A stretch of 64,000 nt of DNA, from NCBI RefSeq assembly GCF_022427145.1, contig NZ_JAKSXN010000022.1, positions 1 through 64,000 of the forward strand, given 5' to 3'. The notes under the pieces were generated by a model that did no database searches, was not told where the DNA came from, and saw only the letters and a list, made by a program, of their open reading frames with translations. Source of the stretch: Paenibacillus timonensis. GTDB lineage: Bacteria; Bacillota; Bacilli; Paenibacillales; Paenibacillaceae. Below are positions 28,936-37,777 of this stretch, in pieces (positions within the stretch are counted from its first letter, which is position 1; the number at the start of each line of letters is the position of its first letter). A program made the position numbers and the translations under genes.

Positions 28936-29724
28936 TCAGTCTTCACGCATCAACAGATCACGTTGCTTCTCCAAGCTGCCGCGAAGGCGCAATATCGCCT
29001 TGGAATGTAGCTGCGAAATCCGCGAGGGCGACAAAGACATGACCTCGGCGATTTCGCTCAAGGATAAATCCTCGTAATACAACAGGGAGACGACCGTACG
29101 CTCTTTCTCGGTCAGCTTCTCGATTCCTTTGGCAAGAGAATCGCGCAAATAAAACTCCCTGACTTTATAATCCGGGTTTTTTGCTTTTTCGTCAACGAGT
29201 AAAGTAAGACGAGTCTCCGATTCCTCTTCGCGAATCGGATCCTCCAGGGAACAAAGCGTCATGACGGCAACATCTTGGAGCATGCTTTGAAATTCCTTCT
29301 CGCTGATATTTAAATAGGAACTCATCTCGGAATCTGTGACAGAGCGGAGATATTGCTGCTCCAAATGCTGGTATCCCTCTTCGATTTTCTTGGCTTTCTC
29401 TCTCACGGATCGGGGAACCCAGTCCCCTTGCCGCAGGCCGTCCAAAATAGCTCCCCGAACCCGCCAGGATGCATAGGTCTCGAATTGAAGTCCCCGTTTG
29501 TAATCAAACTTTTCGACCGCATCGATTAATCCCATGACCCCATTGCTGGCGAGATCGTCCTTAGATACGTTTTTGGGCAAGCCGACGGCGAGACGTCCTG
29601 AAACGTAGTCGACAATGGACAGATACTTCTCGATAAGTTGTTTCTTGGCCTCCAAATCGCCGTGCTCTTTCCAACTTTCCCAAAGGTCGGCATGATTCAG
29701 AGTGGATGTCTTCCGTTCGTTCAA
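28936..29724 (-). CDS. sigD: flagellar/motility sigma factor SigD (FliA/WhiG type)
   Basis: SigD directs transcription of late flagellar, chemotaxis and autolysin genes. The 262-residue protein has region 2 (DLASNGVMGLIDAVEKFDY, FETYASWRVRGAILDGLR), region 3 (PRSVREKAKKIE) and region 4 (LSLSEIAEVMSLSPSRISQLHS), the WhiG/FliA arrangement without region 1. Its start is a TTG with AAGGAGGG ten bases upstream. It lies at the distal end of the fla/che cluster as in B. subtilis, where distance from the promoter contributes to cell-to-cell variation in SigD level. The anti-sigma gene flgM is not in this window. Confidence 0.96.
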   Translation of the reverse strand: MNERKTSTLNHADLWESWKEHGDLEAKKQLIEKYLSIVDYVSGRLAVGLPKNVSKDDLASNGVMGLIDAVEKFDYKRGLQFETYASWRVRGAILDGLRQGDWVPRSVREKAKKIEEGYQHLEQQYLRSVTDSEMSSYLNISEKEFQSMLQDVAVMTLCSLEDPIREEESETRLTLLVDEKAKNPDYKVREFYLRDSLAKGIEKLTEKERTVVSLLYYEDLSLSEIAEVMSLSPSRISQLHSKAILRLRGSLEKQRDLLMRED

Positions 29725-29739
29725 TTGCCTTCACCCTCC

Positions 29740-30162
29740 TTATTGTTCTGTCAGGTGACGAACGACCTTAACCAGCTCTTCAGGATCTTTGTCGTCAGGT
29801 GTCTTTACTAATTTAGGCGGATTCAGTGGCGCAAATTGCATCTCCACATCCGAAGCGGCCGGAGCAGGCTTTAACAGATCGCCCAGTTGCTCGCTTTCAT
29901 CCGGCGTCATCAGGTCAAGATTGCCGCCCTTGCCTCCTTCGGCAGCCGGGACTGTCTCCCCCGCGGAGACGAAATCGCTCGGCATTTCCTTCAGAAACCC
30001 AAGCACCCAGCCTGCCGCAAACGCAAGCAGGAACCAGACGGCAAATGAAATGAGACCTCGGATAAAGCTGGTCATGAACAAATTGTTCCCCGCCGAAACG
30101 GCAAACGTAATCAGAAAACCGATCAAGCCCGACAACAAGTAATATCTCAATTTTCCTGGCAT
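29740..30162 (-). CDS. hypothetical two-helix membrane protein between cheD and sigD
   Basis: A 140-residue protein with two N-terminal hydrophobic helices (about residues 7-25, YYLLSGLIGFLITFAV, and 33-55, GLISFAVWFLLAFAAGWVLG) followed by an acidic, Pro-rich cytoplasmic tail of about 80 residues ending EELVKVVRHLTEQ. It fits with only two bases after cheD and 15 before sigD, so it belongs to the operon. B. subtilis has no gene at this exact spot. No family with a known function was recognised. Confidence 0.75.
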   Translation of the reverse strand: MPGKLRYYLLSGLIGFLITFAVSAGNNLFMTSFIRGLISFAVWFLLAFAAGWVLGFLKEMPSDFVSAGETVPAAEGGKGGNLDLMTPDESEQLGDLLKPAPAASDVEMQFAPLNPPKLVKTPDDKDPEELVKVVRHLTEQ

Positions 30163-30164
30163 GG

Positions 30165-30662
30165 CTACAATTCCTTTATTCCCATTTGTACACTTCGCAC
30201 ATATAAGATTCCCGTCATGCTGTCCAATTCGATGGTTCGGCCATAATTGCCGCCCGTATCTTCCGCGAGCAAAGGGATGCTAAGCTCGGACAGCTGTTGC
30301 TTGCAAGATTCTACATTTCGCGGACCGATTCGCATCGAGTCGCCGCTGCTGGCAAAGGTAAACATCTGTGAACCGCCGGCCATTTTGGCGACCAGGCGGC
30401 CAGGAGCCGCACCAAGCTCCAGCATCTTCCGGTACAGTTCCGGAATAGCGGTATCCGCATACTTGGCGATATTCAAAGCCCCTTCCCGGGCGATATCCGA
30501 GGAAGGCAGCATCACATGTGCAAGACCGGCTACTTTGAGTTGCGGGTCAAATAATGTCAGCCCTACACAGGAGCCTAGGCCAGTTGTTCGTATCAATCCC
30601 TGCTGAGTAATGACATTCAACTCGGCCATGCCTACCTTGACGATATACTGCTCATCGATCAT
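30165..30662 (-). CDS. cheD: chemoreceptor glutamine deamidase CheD
   Basis: CheD deamidates receptor glutamines and stimulates CheC. The 165-residue protein has the catalytic Cys-His pair in TTGLGSCVGLTLFD and KVAGLAHVMLP and the later KMAGGSQMF segment. The start is the ATG of MIDEQYIVKVGMAELN, which overlaps the cheC end by 11 bases; the frame extends 32 codons upstream inside cheC, but those residues do not resemble the family and the trimmed length fits B. subtilis CheD (166). Confidence 0.94.
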   Translation of the reverse strand: MIDEQYIVKVGMAELNVITQQGLIRTTGLGSCVGLTLFDPQLKVAGLAHVMLPSSDIAREGALNIAKYADTAIPELYRKMLELGAAPGRLVAKMAGGSQMFTFASSGDSMRIGPRNVESCKQQLSELSIPLLAEDTGGNYGRTIELDSMTGILYVRSVQMGIKEL

Positions 30663-31281
30663 GATCAATGGGTACCCCAAGCGCTGCAAAGATTTTGGCG
30701 AAAGAGTCCGGATCAGGAATGAGGAAGAACTGTCCTTCCACCTCGTGATGACCTTCAATAAAAGTCGTATCGATCAGCAGGGCGGAATCCCCCATTTCAC
30801 CAAACTGCAGGAGTCCGTAACTCAAGATCGCACCCGCCATATCAAGCGCCAGCGCAGGAACGGTAGGCGACATCGACAGGGAAGTGAAATCGGCCAACGA
30901 CGATAAATACGACCCGGCCAAAATATTTCCGATTTCCGATAACGCCGACCATTCCATTTCCGAGAAGGTTTCTTCATTATCCACGGTGATGCCGGCCAAA
31001 CGATGCAGCAGCTTCTTCGCTGCCTCTGGGCTCAGGATGAAGAACAGATTGCCCGGCGCATCTCCTTCAACGCGGAAGAACACCGCCAGCACCAGGTTCT
31101 CCGCACCGCCGACGCGATCCGCAATCGCCTCGAACGGAAGCATCTGGACCTTGGGAACGGCCATATCGATCGGCTTGTCCAGCAGCTTGGACAGCGCGGT
31201 AGCGGCGTTGCCCGCTCCGATATTGCCCACTTCCTTTAAAATGTCCATTTTGAATTCCTCAAACCCTTTGAACAAATCCAC
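30652..31281 (-). CDS. cheC: CheY-P phosphatase CheC
   Basis: CheC dephosphorylates CheY-P and binds CheD. The 209-residue protein contains two copies of the CheC phosphatase motif: DILKEVGNIGAGNAATALS near residue 15 and WSALSEIGNILAGSYLSSL near residue 115, each with the acidic and Asn catalytic pair. Its start is GTG with AGAGGG seven bases upstream, three bases after cheW. Confidence 0.95.
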   Translation of the reverse strand: MDLFKGFEEFKMDILKEVGNIGAGNAATALSKLLDKPIDMAVPKVQMLPFEAIADRVGGAENLVLAVFFRVEGDAPGNLFFILSPEAAKKLLHRLAGITVDNEETFSEMEWSALSEIGNILAGSYLSSLADFTSLSMSPTVPALALDMAGAILSYGLLQFGEMGDSALLIDTTFIEGHHEVEGQFFLIPDPDSFAKIFAALGVPIDHDR

Positions 31282-31284
31282 GTT

Positions 31285-31746
31285 TTAGCCCTCTAAGCTT
31301 TCCAATTGAATGATTTCCTTCCGGCTTAACACTTCGGACAGATTCAGCATCACCAGCAAGCGTTCCTCGGAAATGCGGGCTACCCCGTGGAGATATTTGG
31401 CCTTAACGCCTCCAACCACGTCCGGCGGCGAGTCGATCAAATCGGTATTCAGATCGATAACGTCGTTGGCGGAGTCCACGATGAATCCGACTTCCATCTC
31501 GTTTGCCGCGACGATGATGATCCGGGTTTGATCGGTGTATTCGGCTTCCGGCAGCCCAAAGCGACCGCGCAGATCGATGACCGGAATGACCACGCCGCGC
31601 AAATTGATGACCCCTTTGACGAACGCATACGTTTTGGGAACGCGGGTAATCGGCATCATGCGCTCAATCGTTTGGACTTTGTCCACGTCGATGCCGTATT
31701 CCTCATGACCCAATTTAAATACGATGACTTTTAATTCCTCTCCCAT
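31285..31746 (-). CDS. cheW: chemotaxis adaptor CheW
   Basis: CheW couples CheA to chemoreceptors. The 153-residue single-domain protein has the CheW fold signature EYGIDVDKVQTIERM and VKGVINLRGVVIPVIDLRGRF. GAGGAGGG precedes the ATG. It lies directly after cheA. Confidence 0.96.
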   Translation of the reverse strand: MGEELKVIVFKLGHEEYGIDVDKVQTIERMMPITRVPKTYAFVKGVINLRGVVIPVIDLRGRFGLPEAEYTDQTRIIIVAANEMEVGFIVDSANDVIDLNTDLIDSPPDVVGGVKAKYLHGVARISEERLLVMLNLSEVLSRKEIIQLESLEG

Positions 31747-31778
31747 GTGGAAACCCTCCTTAGAGTGTAAAACTGGCC

Positions 31779-33851
31779 TTATTTAATGAAAGCATTCGGA
31801 TCGATGATGAGTGCGACTTGGCCGTCGCCCAAAATCGTTGCACCGGCAACCCCTTGCACCGAGGGCAGATACTTGCCCAGATTCTTAATGACGATCTCGC
31901 TTTGGCCGATGAAATCTTCCACCGTTAATGCGGCTAACCGATCTCCTTTGCGGATCACGACGATTTCCGTTTCCTCCTCGTCGTTTTCCGAGAAGCCGGG
32001 AATGTCAAACAGCTTGGCGAGCGACATCAAAGGAATATGCGTATCGCGGTATGCGACCATCGTATAGCCGTGCACTTCCCGAACCTGTTCGCGCCGGATT
32101 AAGCCGGTTTCGACGATCGAGGACAATGGAATCGCATATTTCTCTGTTCCGACCTTGATCAACATCGCGGAAATGATCGACAAGGTCAGCGGGAGTTGAA
32201 CCGAAAACTTCGTCCCGGAACCCAGTTTCGACTCGACGGATACGACCCCGCTCAAGGATTCGATTTTGGATCTGACGACGTCAAGTCCTACGCCGCGTCC
32301 GGAAATGTCGGAGATGACTTCCGCGGTACTAAAGCCCGGAGCGAACAGCAACATGAATACTTGCTCGTCCGACATGGCGGCGGCTTCGCTTTCTTTCACG
32401 ACGCCGTTTTTGATCGCTTTTTGCAAGACCTTGCTGCGGTCGATGCCGTGTCCGTCATCCTCGATTTCGATAAACACGTGGTTGCCGCTATGGAAAGCGC
32501 GAAGCTGAACGGTTCCGGTTTCCGGTTTGCCTGCGGCAATCCGTTCGGCCGTGGATTCCACCCCGTGGTCCACCGCATTCCGAAGCAGATGCACTAGCGG
32601 ATCGCCGATTTCGTCGATGACCGTGCGGTCCAGTTCCGTTTCCGCGCCAACGATGTTCAGGTCGATTTTCTTGTCGAGCGATTTCGCCAAGTCGCGAACC
32701 ATCCGCGGGAAGCGGTTGAACACGGTATCGACCGGCACCATGCGGAGCTTCAGCACGATGTTCTGCAAATCGCTGCCGACGCGGCTCATATGCTCGACCG
32801 TTTCGGTTAAATCGCTGCGTTTGACTTCTTCGGCCAGCTGTTCCAAGCGGGCGCGGTCAATCAACAGCTCGCTGAGCAGATTCATCAGCACGTCCAAGCG
32901 GTCGATATCGACCCGGATCGTCCGGGAAGGAGCGGAGGTTCCCCCAGCAGGGCGGGCGTTGTTCTTGGCTTCGGCGGCTGCAGCCGGTTTGGCGGGTGCC
33001 GCTTCGCTTGGAGCAGGAGCAGGCGCTACAGCTTCGGCAGCAGCAGCCGTCTCCTTCACCCCGGAAGTGAGCTGCGCGAGTGTTTCATGGTCCAGCGCCG
33101 CAACCTGAGCCGAGTCGATTTCCGACAGATTCAGGATCATGCTTTGGATCTCGTCAGCCTCTTTTTGGGTTATGTAATAAAGCGAGAAGCTGCGTTCAAA
33201 TTTTTCTTGTTCGATGTCTTGTACGGATGGCGAAGATTTTACGATTTCCCCGTATCTTTCCAGGAGGTCGAAGACGAGGTAAGCGCGTGCCGCTTTCAAT
33301 TGGCAATCCTCCCGGATCGCTACATCGATGTACATCACTTTATGTCCTTCCGTAATGGACTGTTCCAATACGGAGAATTGATATTGATCCAACTGGATGG
33401 CCGACGTGCCGGAAGCAGCTGCCCCGGTTGCTGCCGACTTGCTAGCCGCCGAGCTTCCGCCTCCCGCGAAGTCCCCGCGAACGATCGACTGCAGCGAAGC
33501 GACGATCTCGCTGACGTCCGCTTTGCCTTCGCCGCCCTGGGTGATGTCCTGCACCATCATTTGCAAGGCATCCAGGCTCTTGAACAGGGTGTCGAAAATA
33601 AAGTCCTGCATTTTCAGTTTTTCGTTCCGGACCAGGTCCAGCACGTTTTCCATCTGGTGCGTAAGCGAAGACAAATCCTCGAACCCCATCGTCGCCGCCA
33701 TGCCTTTCAGCGTGTGGGCCGACCGGAAAATCACCTGAACGATGCTGATATCGTCAGGGTTGCTTTCCAGCTCCAGCATTTTTTCGTTTAATGATTGCAA
33801 ATGATCGTTCGACTCATCGATAAACATGGATAAATACTGATTCATGTCCAT
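31779..33851 (-). CDS. cheA: chemotaxis histidine kinase CheA
   Basis: CheA is the soluble kinase that phosphorylates CheY and CheB. The 690-residue protein has an HPt domain with phosphoacceptor His46 (SAHTLKGMAATMGF), a P2 docking region (about residues 155-250), an Ala/Pro-rich linker, the dimerisation domain, the ATPase with N box LLRNAVDHGVE, EDDGHGID and SGRGVGLDVV, and a C-terminal CheW-like domain. Length is typical. GGAGGAGGTG precedes the ATG. A pair of hairpins lies between this gene and cheB. Confidence 0.97.
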   Translation of the reverse strand: MDMNQYLSMFIDESNDHLQSLNEKMLELESNPDDISIVQVIFRSAHTLKGMAATMGFEDLSSLTHQMENVLDLVRNEKLKMQDFIFDTLFKSLDALQMMVQDITQGGEGKADVSEIVASLQSIVRGDFAGGGSSAASKSAATGAAASGTSAIQLDQYQFSVLEQSITEGHKVMYIDVAIREDCQLKAARAYLVFDLLERYGEIVKSSPSVQDIEQEKFERSFSLYYITQKEADEIQSMILNLSEIDSAQVAALDHETLAQLTSGVKETAAAAEAVAPAPAPSEAAPAKPAAAAEAKNNARPAGGTSAPSRTIRVDIDRLDVLMNLLSELLIDRARLEQLAEEVKRSDLTETVEHMSRVGSDLQNIVLKLRMVPVDTVFNRFPRMVRDLAKSLDKKIDLNIVGAETELDRTVIDEIGDPLVHLLRNAVDHGVESTAERIAAGKPETGTVQLRAFHSGNHVFIEIEDDGHGIDRSKVLQKAIKNGVVKESEAAAMSDEQVFMLLFAPGFSTAEVISDISGRGVGLDVVRSKIESLSGVVSVESKLGSGTKFSVQLPLTLSIISAMLIKVGTEKYAIPLSSIVETGLIRREQVREVHGYTMVAYRDTHIPLMSLAKLFDIPGFSENDEEETEIVVIRKGDRLAALTVEDFIGQSEIVIKNLGKYLPSVQGVAGATILGDGQVALIIDPNAFIK

Positions 33852-33901
33852 GGTGAGGCACCTCCTCCAAGAGATTCCGTAATTTACAGCAAGAGAGTCG
33901 T

Positions 33902-33983
33902 TTCAAAAAGGCTTCTCTTTTTGAACTCTCCATTTCAGTGGTTAGCCAAAAAAGTCAGGCAGCGATCAATAGCTGACTTTTTT
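33902..33983 (-). terminator. two terminator-like hairpins between cheB and cheA
   Basis: One hairpin (33948-33958 with 33973-33983) has an 11-bp stem AAAAAAGTCAG/CTGACTTTTTT whose loop contains the cheB stop codon; a second (33902-33910 with 33917-33925) has a 9-bp TTCAAAAAG stem. Both would terminate or stall transcription inside the cluster. The first arm with neighbouring GGTAG resembles the outer end of dispersed repeats A and C. Confidence 0.65.
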
Positions 33984-35441
33984 AGCTACCTCTTGTACAA
34001 GCTTGGGGCCAATTTCGTATAGCGGTAATACATGGCTGACGCATTTCAGTTCGATTGCCGAGCGCGGCATTCCGAATACGACGCACGTCTCTTCGCTCTC
34101 GGCAATGGTGGAAGTCACGCCAGCGTCATACAGCCGCTTCATGACTTTCGCCCCATCGCTGCCCATCCCCGTCAGCAGTACGATATGACGTTTCAGCGCT
34201 TGCAGCGGGAGCAGCGATTCGTACAAGACGTCCACCGAAGGTCGATGTCCGTTGCAGGGTTCCGTTTTCGTCAAATGTACGCGGTAACCGCCTGCAGGAC
34301 TAGGCACGACGTTCATATGGAAACCTCCCGGAGCAATGTATGCCGTACCACTCTGCAATTCCTGGTTTTCTTCCGCCTCAACGACGTTTAATTCGCACAA
34401 GCTGTTCAGTCGTTGAGCGAGCGACTTGGTGAAGTTCGGCGGCATATGCTGCACGATGACGATCGGTGCCGGGAAGTCGCCCGGTATTTTCTCCAAGACC
34501 GCTTTCAGCGCCTTGGGGCCTCCTGTGGAGGTACCGATCGCAACGAGATCGGTGAACCCCGCCAGAGAGCGGCCGAGCGAAGGCCGCCCTCTGGCAGCAG
34601 CGCCGCCCGCCGTTTCACGGGCGGCGGCCACTTCCGCCGCCGACTCCTGCGGCGGCGGTGCCGGCCGGGCCGGCGGGGCGGCTTGCGCCCCGCTGCCCGG
34701 CGTTTGCGCGGGCCGCGCCGTCGGCCGCGCGCGCTCCGCCGGCGCCTTCGCCGGGCGCCGGCCCGGGGCCTCCCGGCCGGCGCTTGGCGCGGCCGGGTTC
34801 GCTGCGGGCGGCCTCGTCGCTGGACGAGGCGAGCCCGCAAGCGGCTGGCGCGCAGCGGCGGTGCCGCCGGCAAGCGCCTGCCCGGCAGGCGGCGCCGGAG
34901 ACGCGGCGCCGCCAGGGCTGGAAGCCGCCGTGCCTTGCGCCGGCGGCCTCGGCTTGCCAGCGCCCGCTTGCGGCGGCTTGCCGGCCGCAGGCGGCACCGG
35001 CGCGCTCGGCTGCGCTGCCGTCCAAGCGTCACGCCGCTCCTTCGCTTGCATCGCGGCGTGAATCTGCTCGCGCAGCTCGCGTCCGACCTGCTCGATGTCA
35101 TGCGAGCTCGTGGTCGCCGACGGCTTGCGGATGAAGTCGAAGGCGCCAAGCTCCAGCGCCATGATCGTCTCCCGCATGCCCTGCTCGTTGATGCCGGACA
35201 GCATGATCACCGGCAGCGGATGTTCCTTCATGATGACCTTGAGCGCATCCAGGCCGTTCATTTCCGGCATTTCCACGTCCATGGTCACCAAGTCCGGCCG
35301 AATCCGCGCGATTTGCTCGATCGCTTCTCGCCCGTTTTTGGCCGTCGCCTGGACCTCAAAAGCCACTTCTTGTTCGATGAGATCCGAGATGATCTTACGC
35401 ATAAACGCCGAATCGTCTACCACCATCACTCGATAAGGCAT
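33966..35441 (-). CDS. cheB: chemotaxis methylesterase/glutamine deamidase CheB with a very long linker
   Basis: CheB removes receptor methyl groups when its receiver is phosphorylated. Residues 1-120 form the receiver (VVDDSAFMRK, Asp55 in LVTMDVEMPEM); residues from about 297 form the esterase with catalytic Ser in AIGTSTGGPKALK, His in QHMPPNF and Asp in TGMGSDGAKV. Between them lies a roughly 160-residue Ala/Pro/Arg/Gly linker, so the protein is 491 residues against about 357 in B. subtilis. The linker DNA is extremely GC-rich and opens spurious frames on both strands. The ATG of MPYRVMVVDD is used (AGGAG nine bases upstream). It follows flhG. Confidence 0.95.
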   Translation of the reverse strand: MPYRVMVVDDSAFMRKIISDLIEQEVAFEVQATAKNGREAIEQIARIRPDLVTMDVEMPEMNGLDALKVIMKEHPLPVIMLSGINEQGMRETIMALELGAFDFIRKPSATTSSHDIEQVGRELREQIHAAMQAKERRDAWTAAQPSAPVPPAAGKPPQAGAGKPRPPAQGTAASSPGGAASPAPPAGQALAGGTAAARQPLAGSPRPATRPPAANPAAPSAGREAPGRRPAKAPAERARPTARPAQTPGSGAQAAPPARPAPPPQESAAEVAAARETAGGAAARGRPSLGRSLAGFTDLVAIGTSTGGPKALKAVLEKIPGDFPAPIVIVQHMPPNFTKSLAQRLNSLCELNVVEAEENQELQSGTAYIAPGGFHMNVVPSPAGGYRVHLTKTEPCNGHRPSVDVLYESLLPLQALKRHIVLLTGMGSDGAKVMKRLYDAGVTSTIAESEETCVVFGMPRSAIELKCVSHVLPLYEIGPKLVQEVAKKVSY

Positions 35442-35471
35442 CACGTTCCACTCCTGTTCCTTCACGAAGAA

Positions 35472-36359
35472 TCATTTTGCTAGCTTTAACCATTTATGCA
35501 TAAACCCTTTGATTCCCGATAAAGTATCCCTCGGCTTGGTTTGCGGCACATCCAGGTAAGCCAAAGCCAAACGTTGAATGTCGCGCGCTGCCGAGCAACC
35601 GGGGAAAGCGATGGAGAAAGGAACCTGCTTCTTGACCGCCTGCATCACATGCGTATCATCGCTGAGATATCCCAGCGTTGGGATATCCATGTCGAGGAAA
35701 CGGCCGGCGACCAGCGAAATTTTGTCAGCCACCTGTTTGGCCTCATGCTCCCCGGTGACCCGGTTAATGACCAACCGGAACGGCACGTCCGCCTCCATGC
35801 CGTGCACGACCTTGATCAAAGCATACGCATCCGTGATGGAGGTCGGCTCCGGCGTCGTGACGACCAGGCACTCGTCCGCGGCGGTAATGAATTTGAGCGT
35901 CTCTTTGGATAAGCCGGCACCGGTATCGAAGAGAATGAAATCCATCTCCTCCGAGATCATCTCGATCTGCGACGTGAAATAATTCAAATCGCCTTCGGAT
36001 AACGAGAACAGATCTGCAAGCCCCGAGCCCCCCGCAATAAACGGTAAAGCATGCGAGCCCAGCTCCACGATTTCGGTGATATCCTTTTCTCCTTTCAGCA
36101 AGTGGTACAAGTTATATCTCGGCCTGACGCCCATCAGCACGTCGATATTTGCCATGCCGATATCGGCGTCGAAGAGCAGTACCTTACGTCCCAAGGACTT
36201 TAGGGCTAAGGCGAAATTCAGCGTGAAGTTGGATTTGCCTACGCCACCCTTGCCGCTGCTGATGGTCAAGATCCGTGCCGATCCCTTGCGAACCTTCGGC
36301 TCTGCCGAGCCCCCCTGTGACGACACCAGTTGTCTGAGTGCTTGGGCCTGGTCGCTCAT
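35472..36359 (-). CDS. flhG: flagellar number/placement ATPase FlhG (YlxH, MinD/ParA family)
   Basis: FlhG partners FlhF to control the number and pattern of flagella. The 295-residue protein has the deviant Walker A SSGKGGVGKSNFTLN near residue 35, DADIGMANIDVLMG, and the FDTGAG Walker B region, with a basic amphipathic C-terminal tail (GIKGFMHKWLKLAK) like a membrane-targeting helix. Its ATG overlaps the flhF stop by four bases. Location after flhF is diagnostic and separates it from MinD. Confidence 0.94.
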   Translation of the reverse strand: MSDQAQALRQLVSSQGGSAEPKVRKGSARILTISSGKGGVGKSNFTLNFALALKSLGRKVLLFDADIGMANIDVLMGVRPRYNLYHLLKGEKDITEIVELGSHALPFIAGGSGLADLFSLSEGDLNYFTSQIEMISEEMDFILFDTGAGLSKETLKFITAADECLVVTTPEPTSITDAYALIKVVHGMEADVPFRLVINRVTGEHEAKQVADKISLVAGRFLDMDIPTLGYLSDDTHVMQAVKKQVPFSIAFPGCSAARDIQRLALAYLDVPQTKPRDTLSGIKGFMHKWLKLAK

Positions 36360-37777
36360 AGCTTGCGTGCTCCCAGCAGAAGATCGACCAGCAACTCTCC
36401 ATCCGCCTGCAGCAGGTCGTCCGGAACATTTTGACCGTTGGTCAGGAATGACACCTTCAGGGGATACTCGTTGAGCAGGTTATAAATCGTGCCTATCGTT
36501 TCCGTTTCATCCAGTTTCGTAAAAATCACCTTATCCAAGTTGTATTTGCTAAAATGCTCGGTGATCCGTTTCATGTCCTGTGTTTTGGAGGTCAAGCTTA
36601 AGACCAGATAGGTCTCGCTGACATCCGACGGGGCAAGCAGGCTATGCAGCTCCGCCACGAACAGCTCGTTCAAATAGTTCCTCCCTGCGGTATCCATCAG
36701 GATCAGATCGCAGTGTTCCAACCGCTGCATGGCCCGCTGCACATCGCCGGGCGACTGCACGATCTCAAGAGGAACGTTCAAGATGGAAGCGTAAGTGCGC
36801 AGCTGTTCAATCGCCGAGATCCGGTAGGTGTCGGCGGTGATGAATCCGACCTTCTTGTGCAACCGGAATATTTGGTCGGCGGCCAGTTTGGCGATGGTCG
36901 TCGTTTTCCCGACGCCGGTAGGCCCGGCGATGTACACGATTCTCGTGTGTTCGCCTATCCCCTTACCGATCTTGTCATTCAGGAATCCGCCGACAAGGGT
37001 GCGAAATTGAGTTCCCAAAGCCTCATCGCTTAAAGACTTACCGGAACTGACCCAAGCTTCATAAATTTCATCAACCCAGGTCTCGGCAAGCTCCGGGCTC
37101 ACCTCTTGGTTCATTAGCTGCTGTTGGAAGGCTTGCAGGCTTGGCGGCATTTCACGGCCGTCGCCTTGCTTTTTGGCCAACTGGCCCATCCACATCTTCA
37201 TTTGCCGAATCTCTTCCAGCAAACGCTCTTCCTTCGCGGAGATGGGGCTCTCAGGCATAGGTGCCGAGGTGTGTTCCAGAGCGGCAGCGCTTTGGATCGC
37301 CGCCTCTAAGCGGGCCGACGCTGAGTTCAGCGCCGTTTCGGCCGAGGTCTGTCGCAGCTCCGGCCCGGGGGCTTGCGGCTTTGCTGCGGGAGGAATCGGG
37401 GTGATGATCGGTTCCTCCCTCTCTTGCAAACCCACCGCCGTCAAAACGGAGGAACTGGCCGCAACCTGCGGAGACGCAGCCTGCTGGGTCAACTGCGATG
37501 TCTTGCGGTAGGCTTCCGGCACGGTTTGGCGGGCGACCGGCGCGGGAGCCGGCGGCTTTGCCGGAATCGCCGGCATGGCCGTTTTCGCCTTTGGCGCAGG
37601 CGCCGCATTCCCCTCCGTAGCGGCGATCACCTCGATCTTCTTCTTCTGGAACATCCCGAGAAAACCGCCAACCTTCATCTCTTTCGTACTTAAGATGACC
37701 GCGTCCGCCCCCAGCTCGCTGCGGATCTTCAACATGGCGTCAGGCATTGTGTCGACGATATACCTTTTGACTCTCAT
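36356..37777 (-). CDS. flhF: flagellar SRP-type GTPase FlhF
   Basis: FlhF is the third SRP GTPase and sets the site of flagellar assembly. The 473-residue protein has an N-terminal basic B domain with an Ala/Pro-rich segment (about residues 75-200), an N domain and a G domain carrying [22 protein letters not shown] and FTKLDETETIG. It overlaps flhA by four bases and flhG by four, so the three genes are translationally coupled. Confidence 0.95.
   Translation of the reverse strand: MRVKRYIVDTMPDAMLKIRSELGADAVILSTKEMKVGGFLGMFQKKKIEVIAATEGNAAPAPKAKTAMPAIPAKPPAPAPVARQTVPEAYRKTSQLTQQAASPQVAASSSVLTAVGLQEREEPIITPIPPAAKPQAPGPELRQTSAETALNSASARLEAAIQSAAALEHTSAPMPESPISAKEERLLEEIRQMKMWMGQLAKKQGDGREMPPSLQAFQQQLMNQEVSPELAETWVDEIYEAWVSSGKSLSDEALGTQFRTLVGGFLNDKIGKGIGEHTRIVYIAGPTGVGKTTTIAKLAADQIFRLHKKVGFITADTYRISAIEQLRTYASILNVPLEIVQSPGDVQRAMQRLEHCDLILMDTAGRNYLNELFVAELHSLLAPSDVSETYLVLSLTSKTQDMKRITEHFSKYNLDKVIFTKLDETETIGTIYNLLNEYPLKVSFLTNGQNVPDDLLQADGELLVDLLLGARKL

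Noticed and set aside
34413-35483. Several overlapping long frames on both strands within cheB
   Set aside because: They arise from the very GC-rich linker, where stop codons are rare. Only the cheB frame has conserved domains at both ends.
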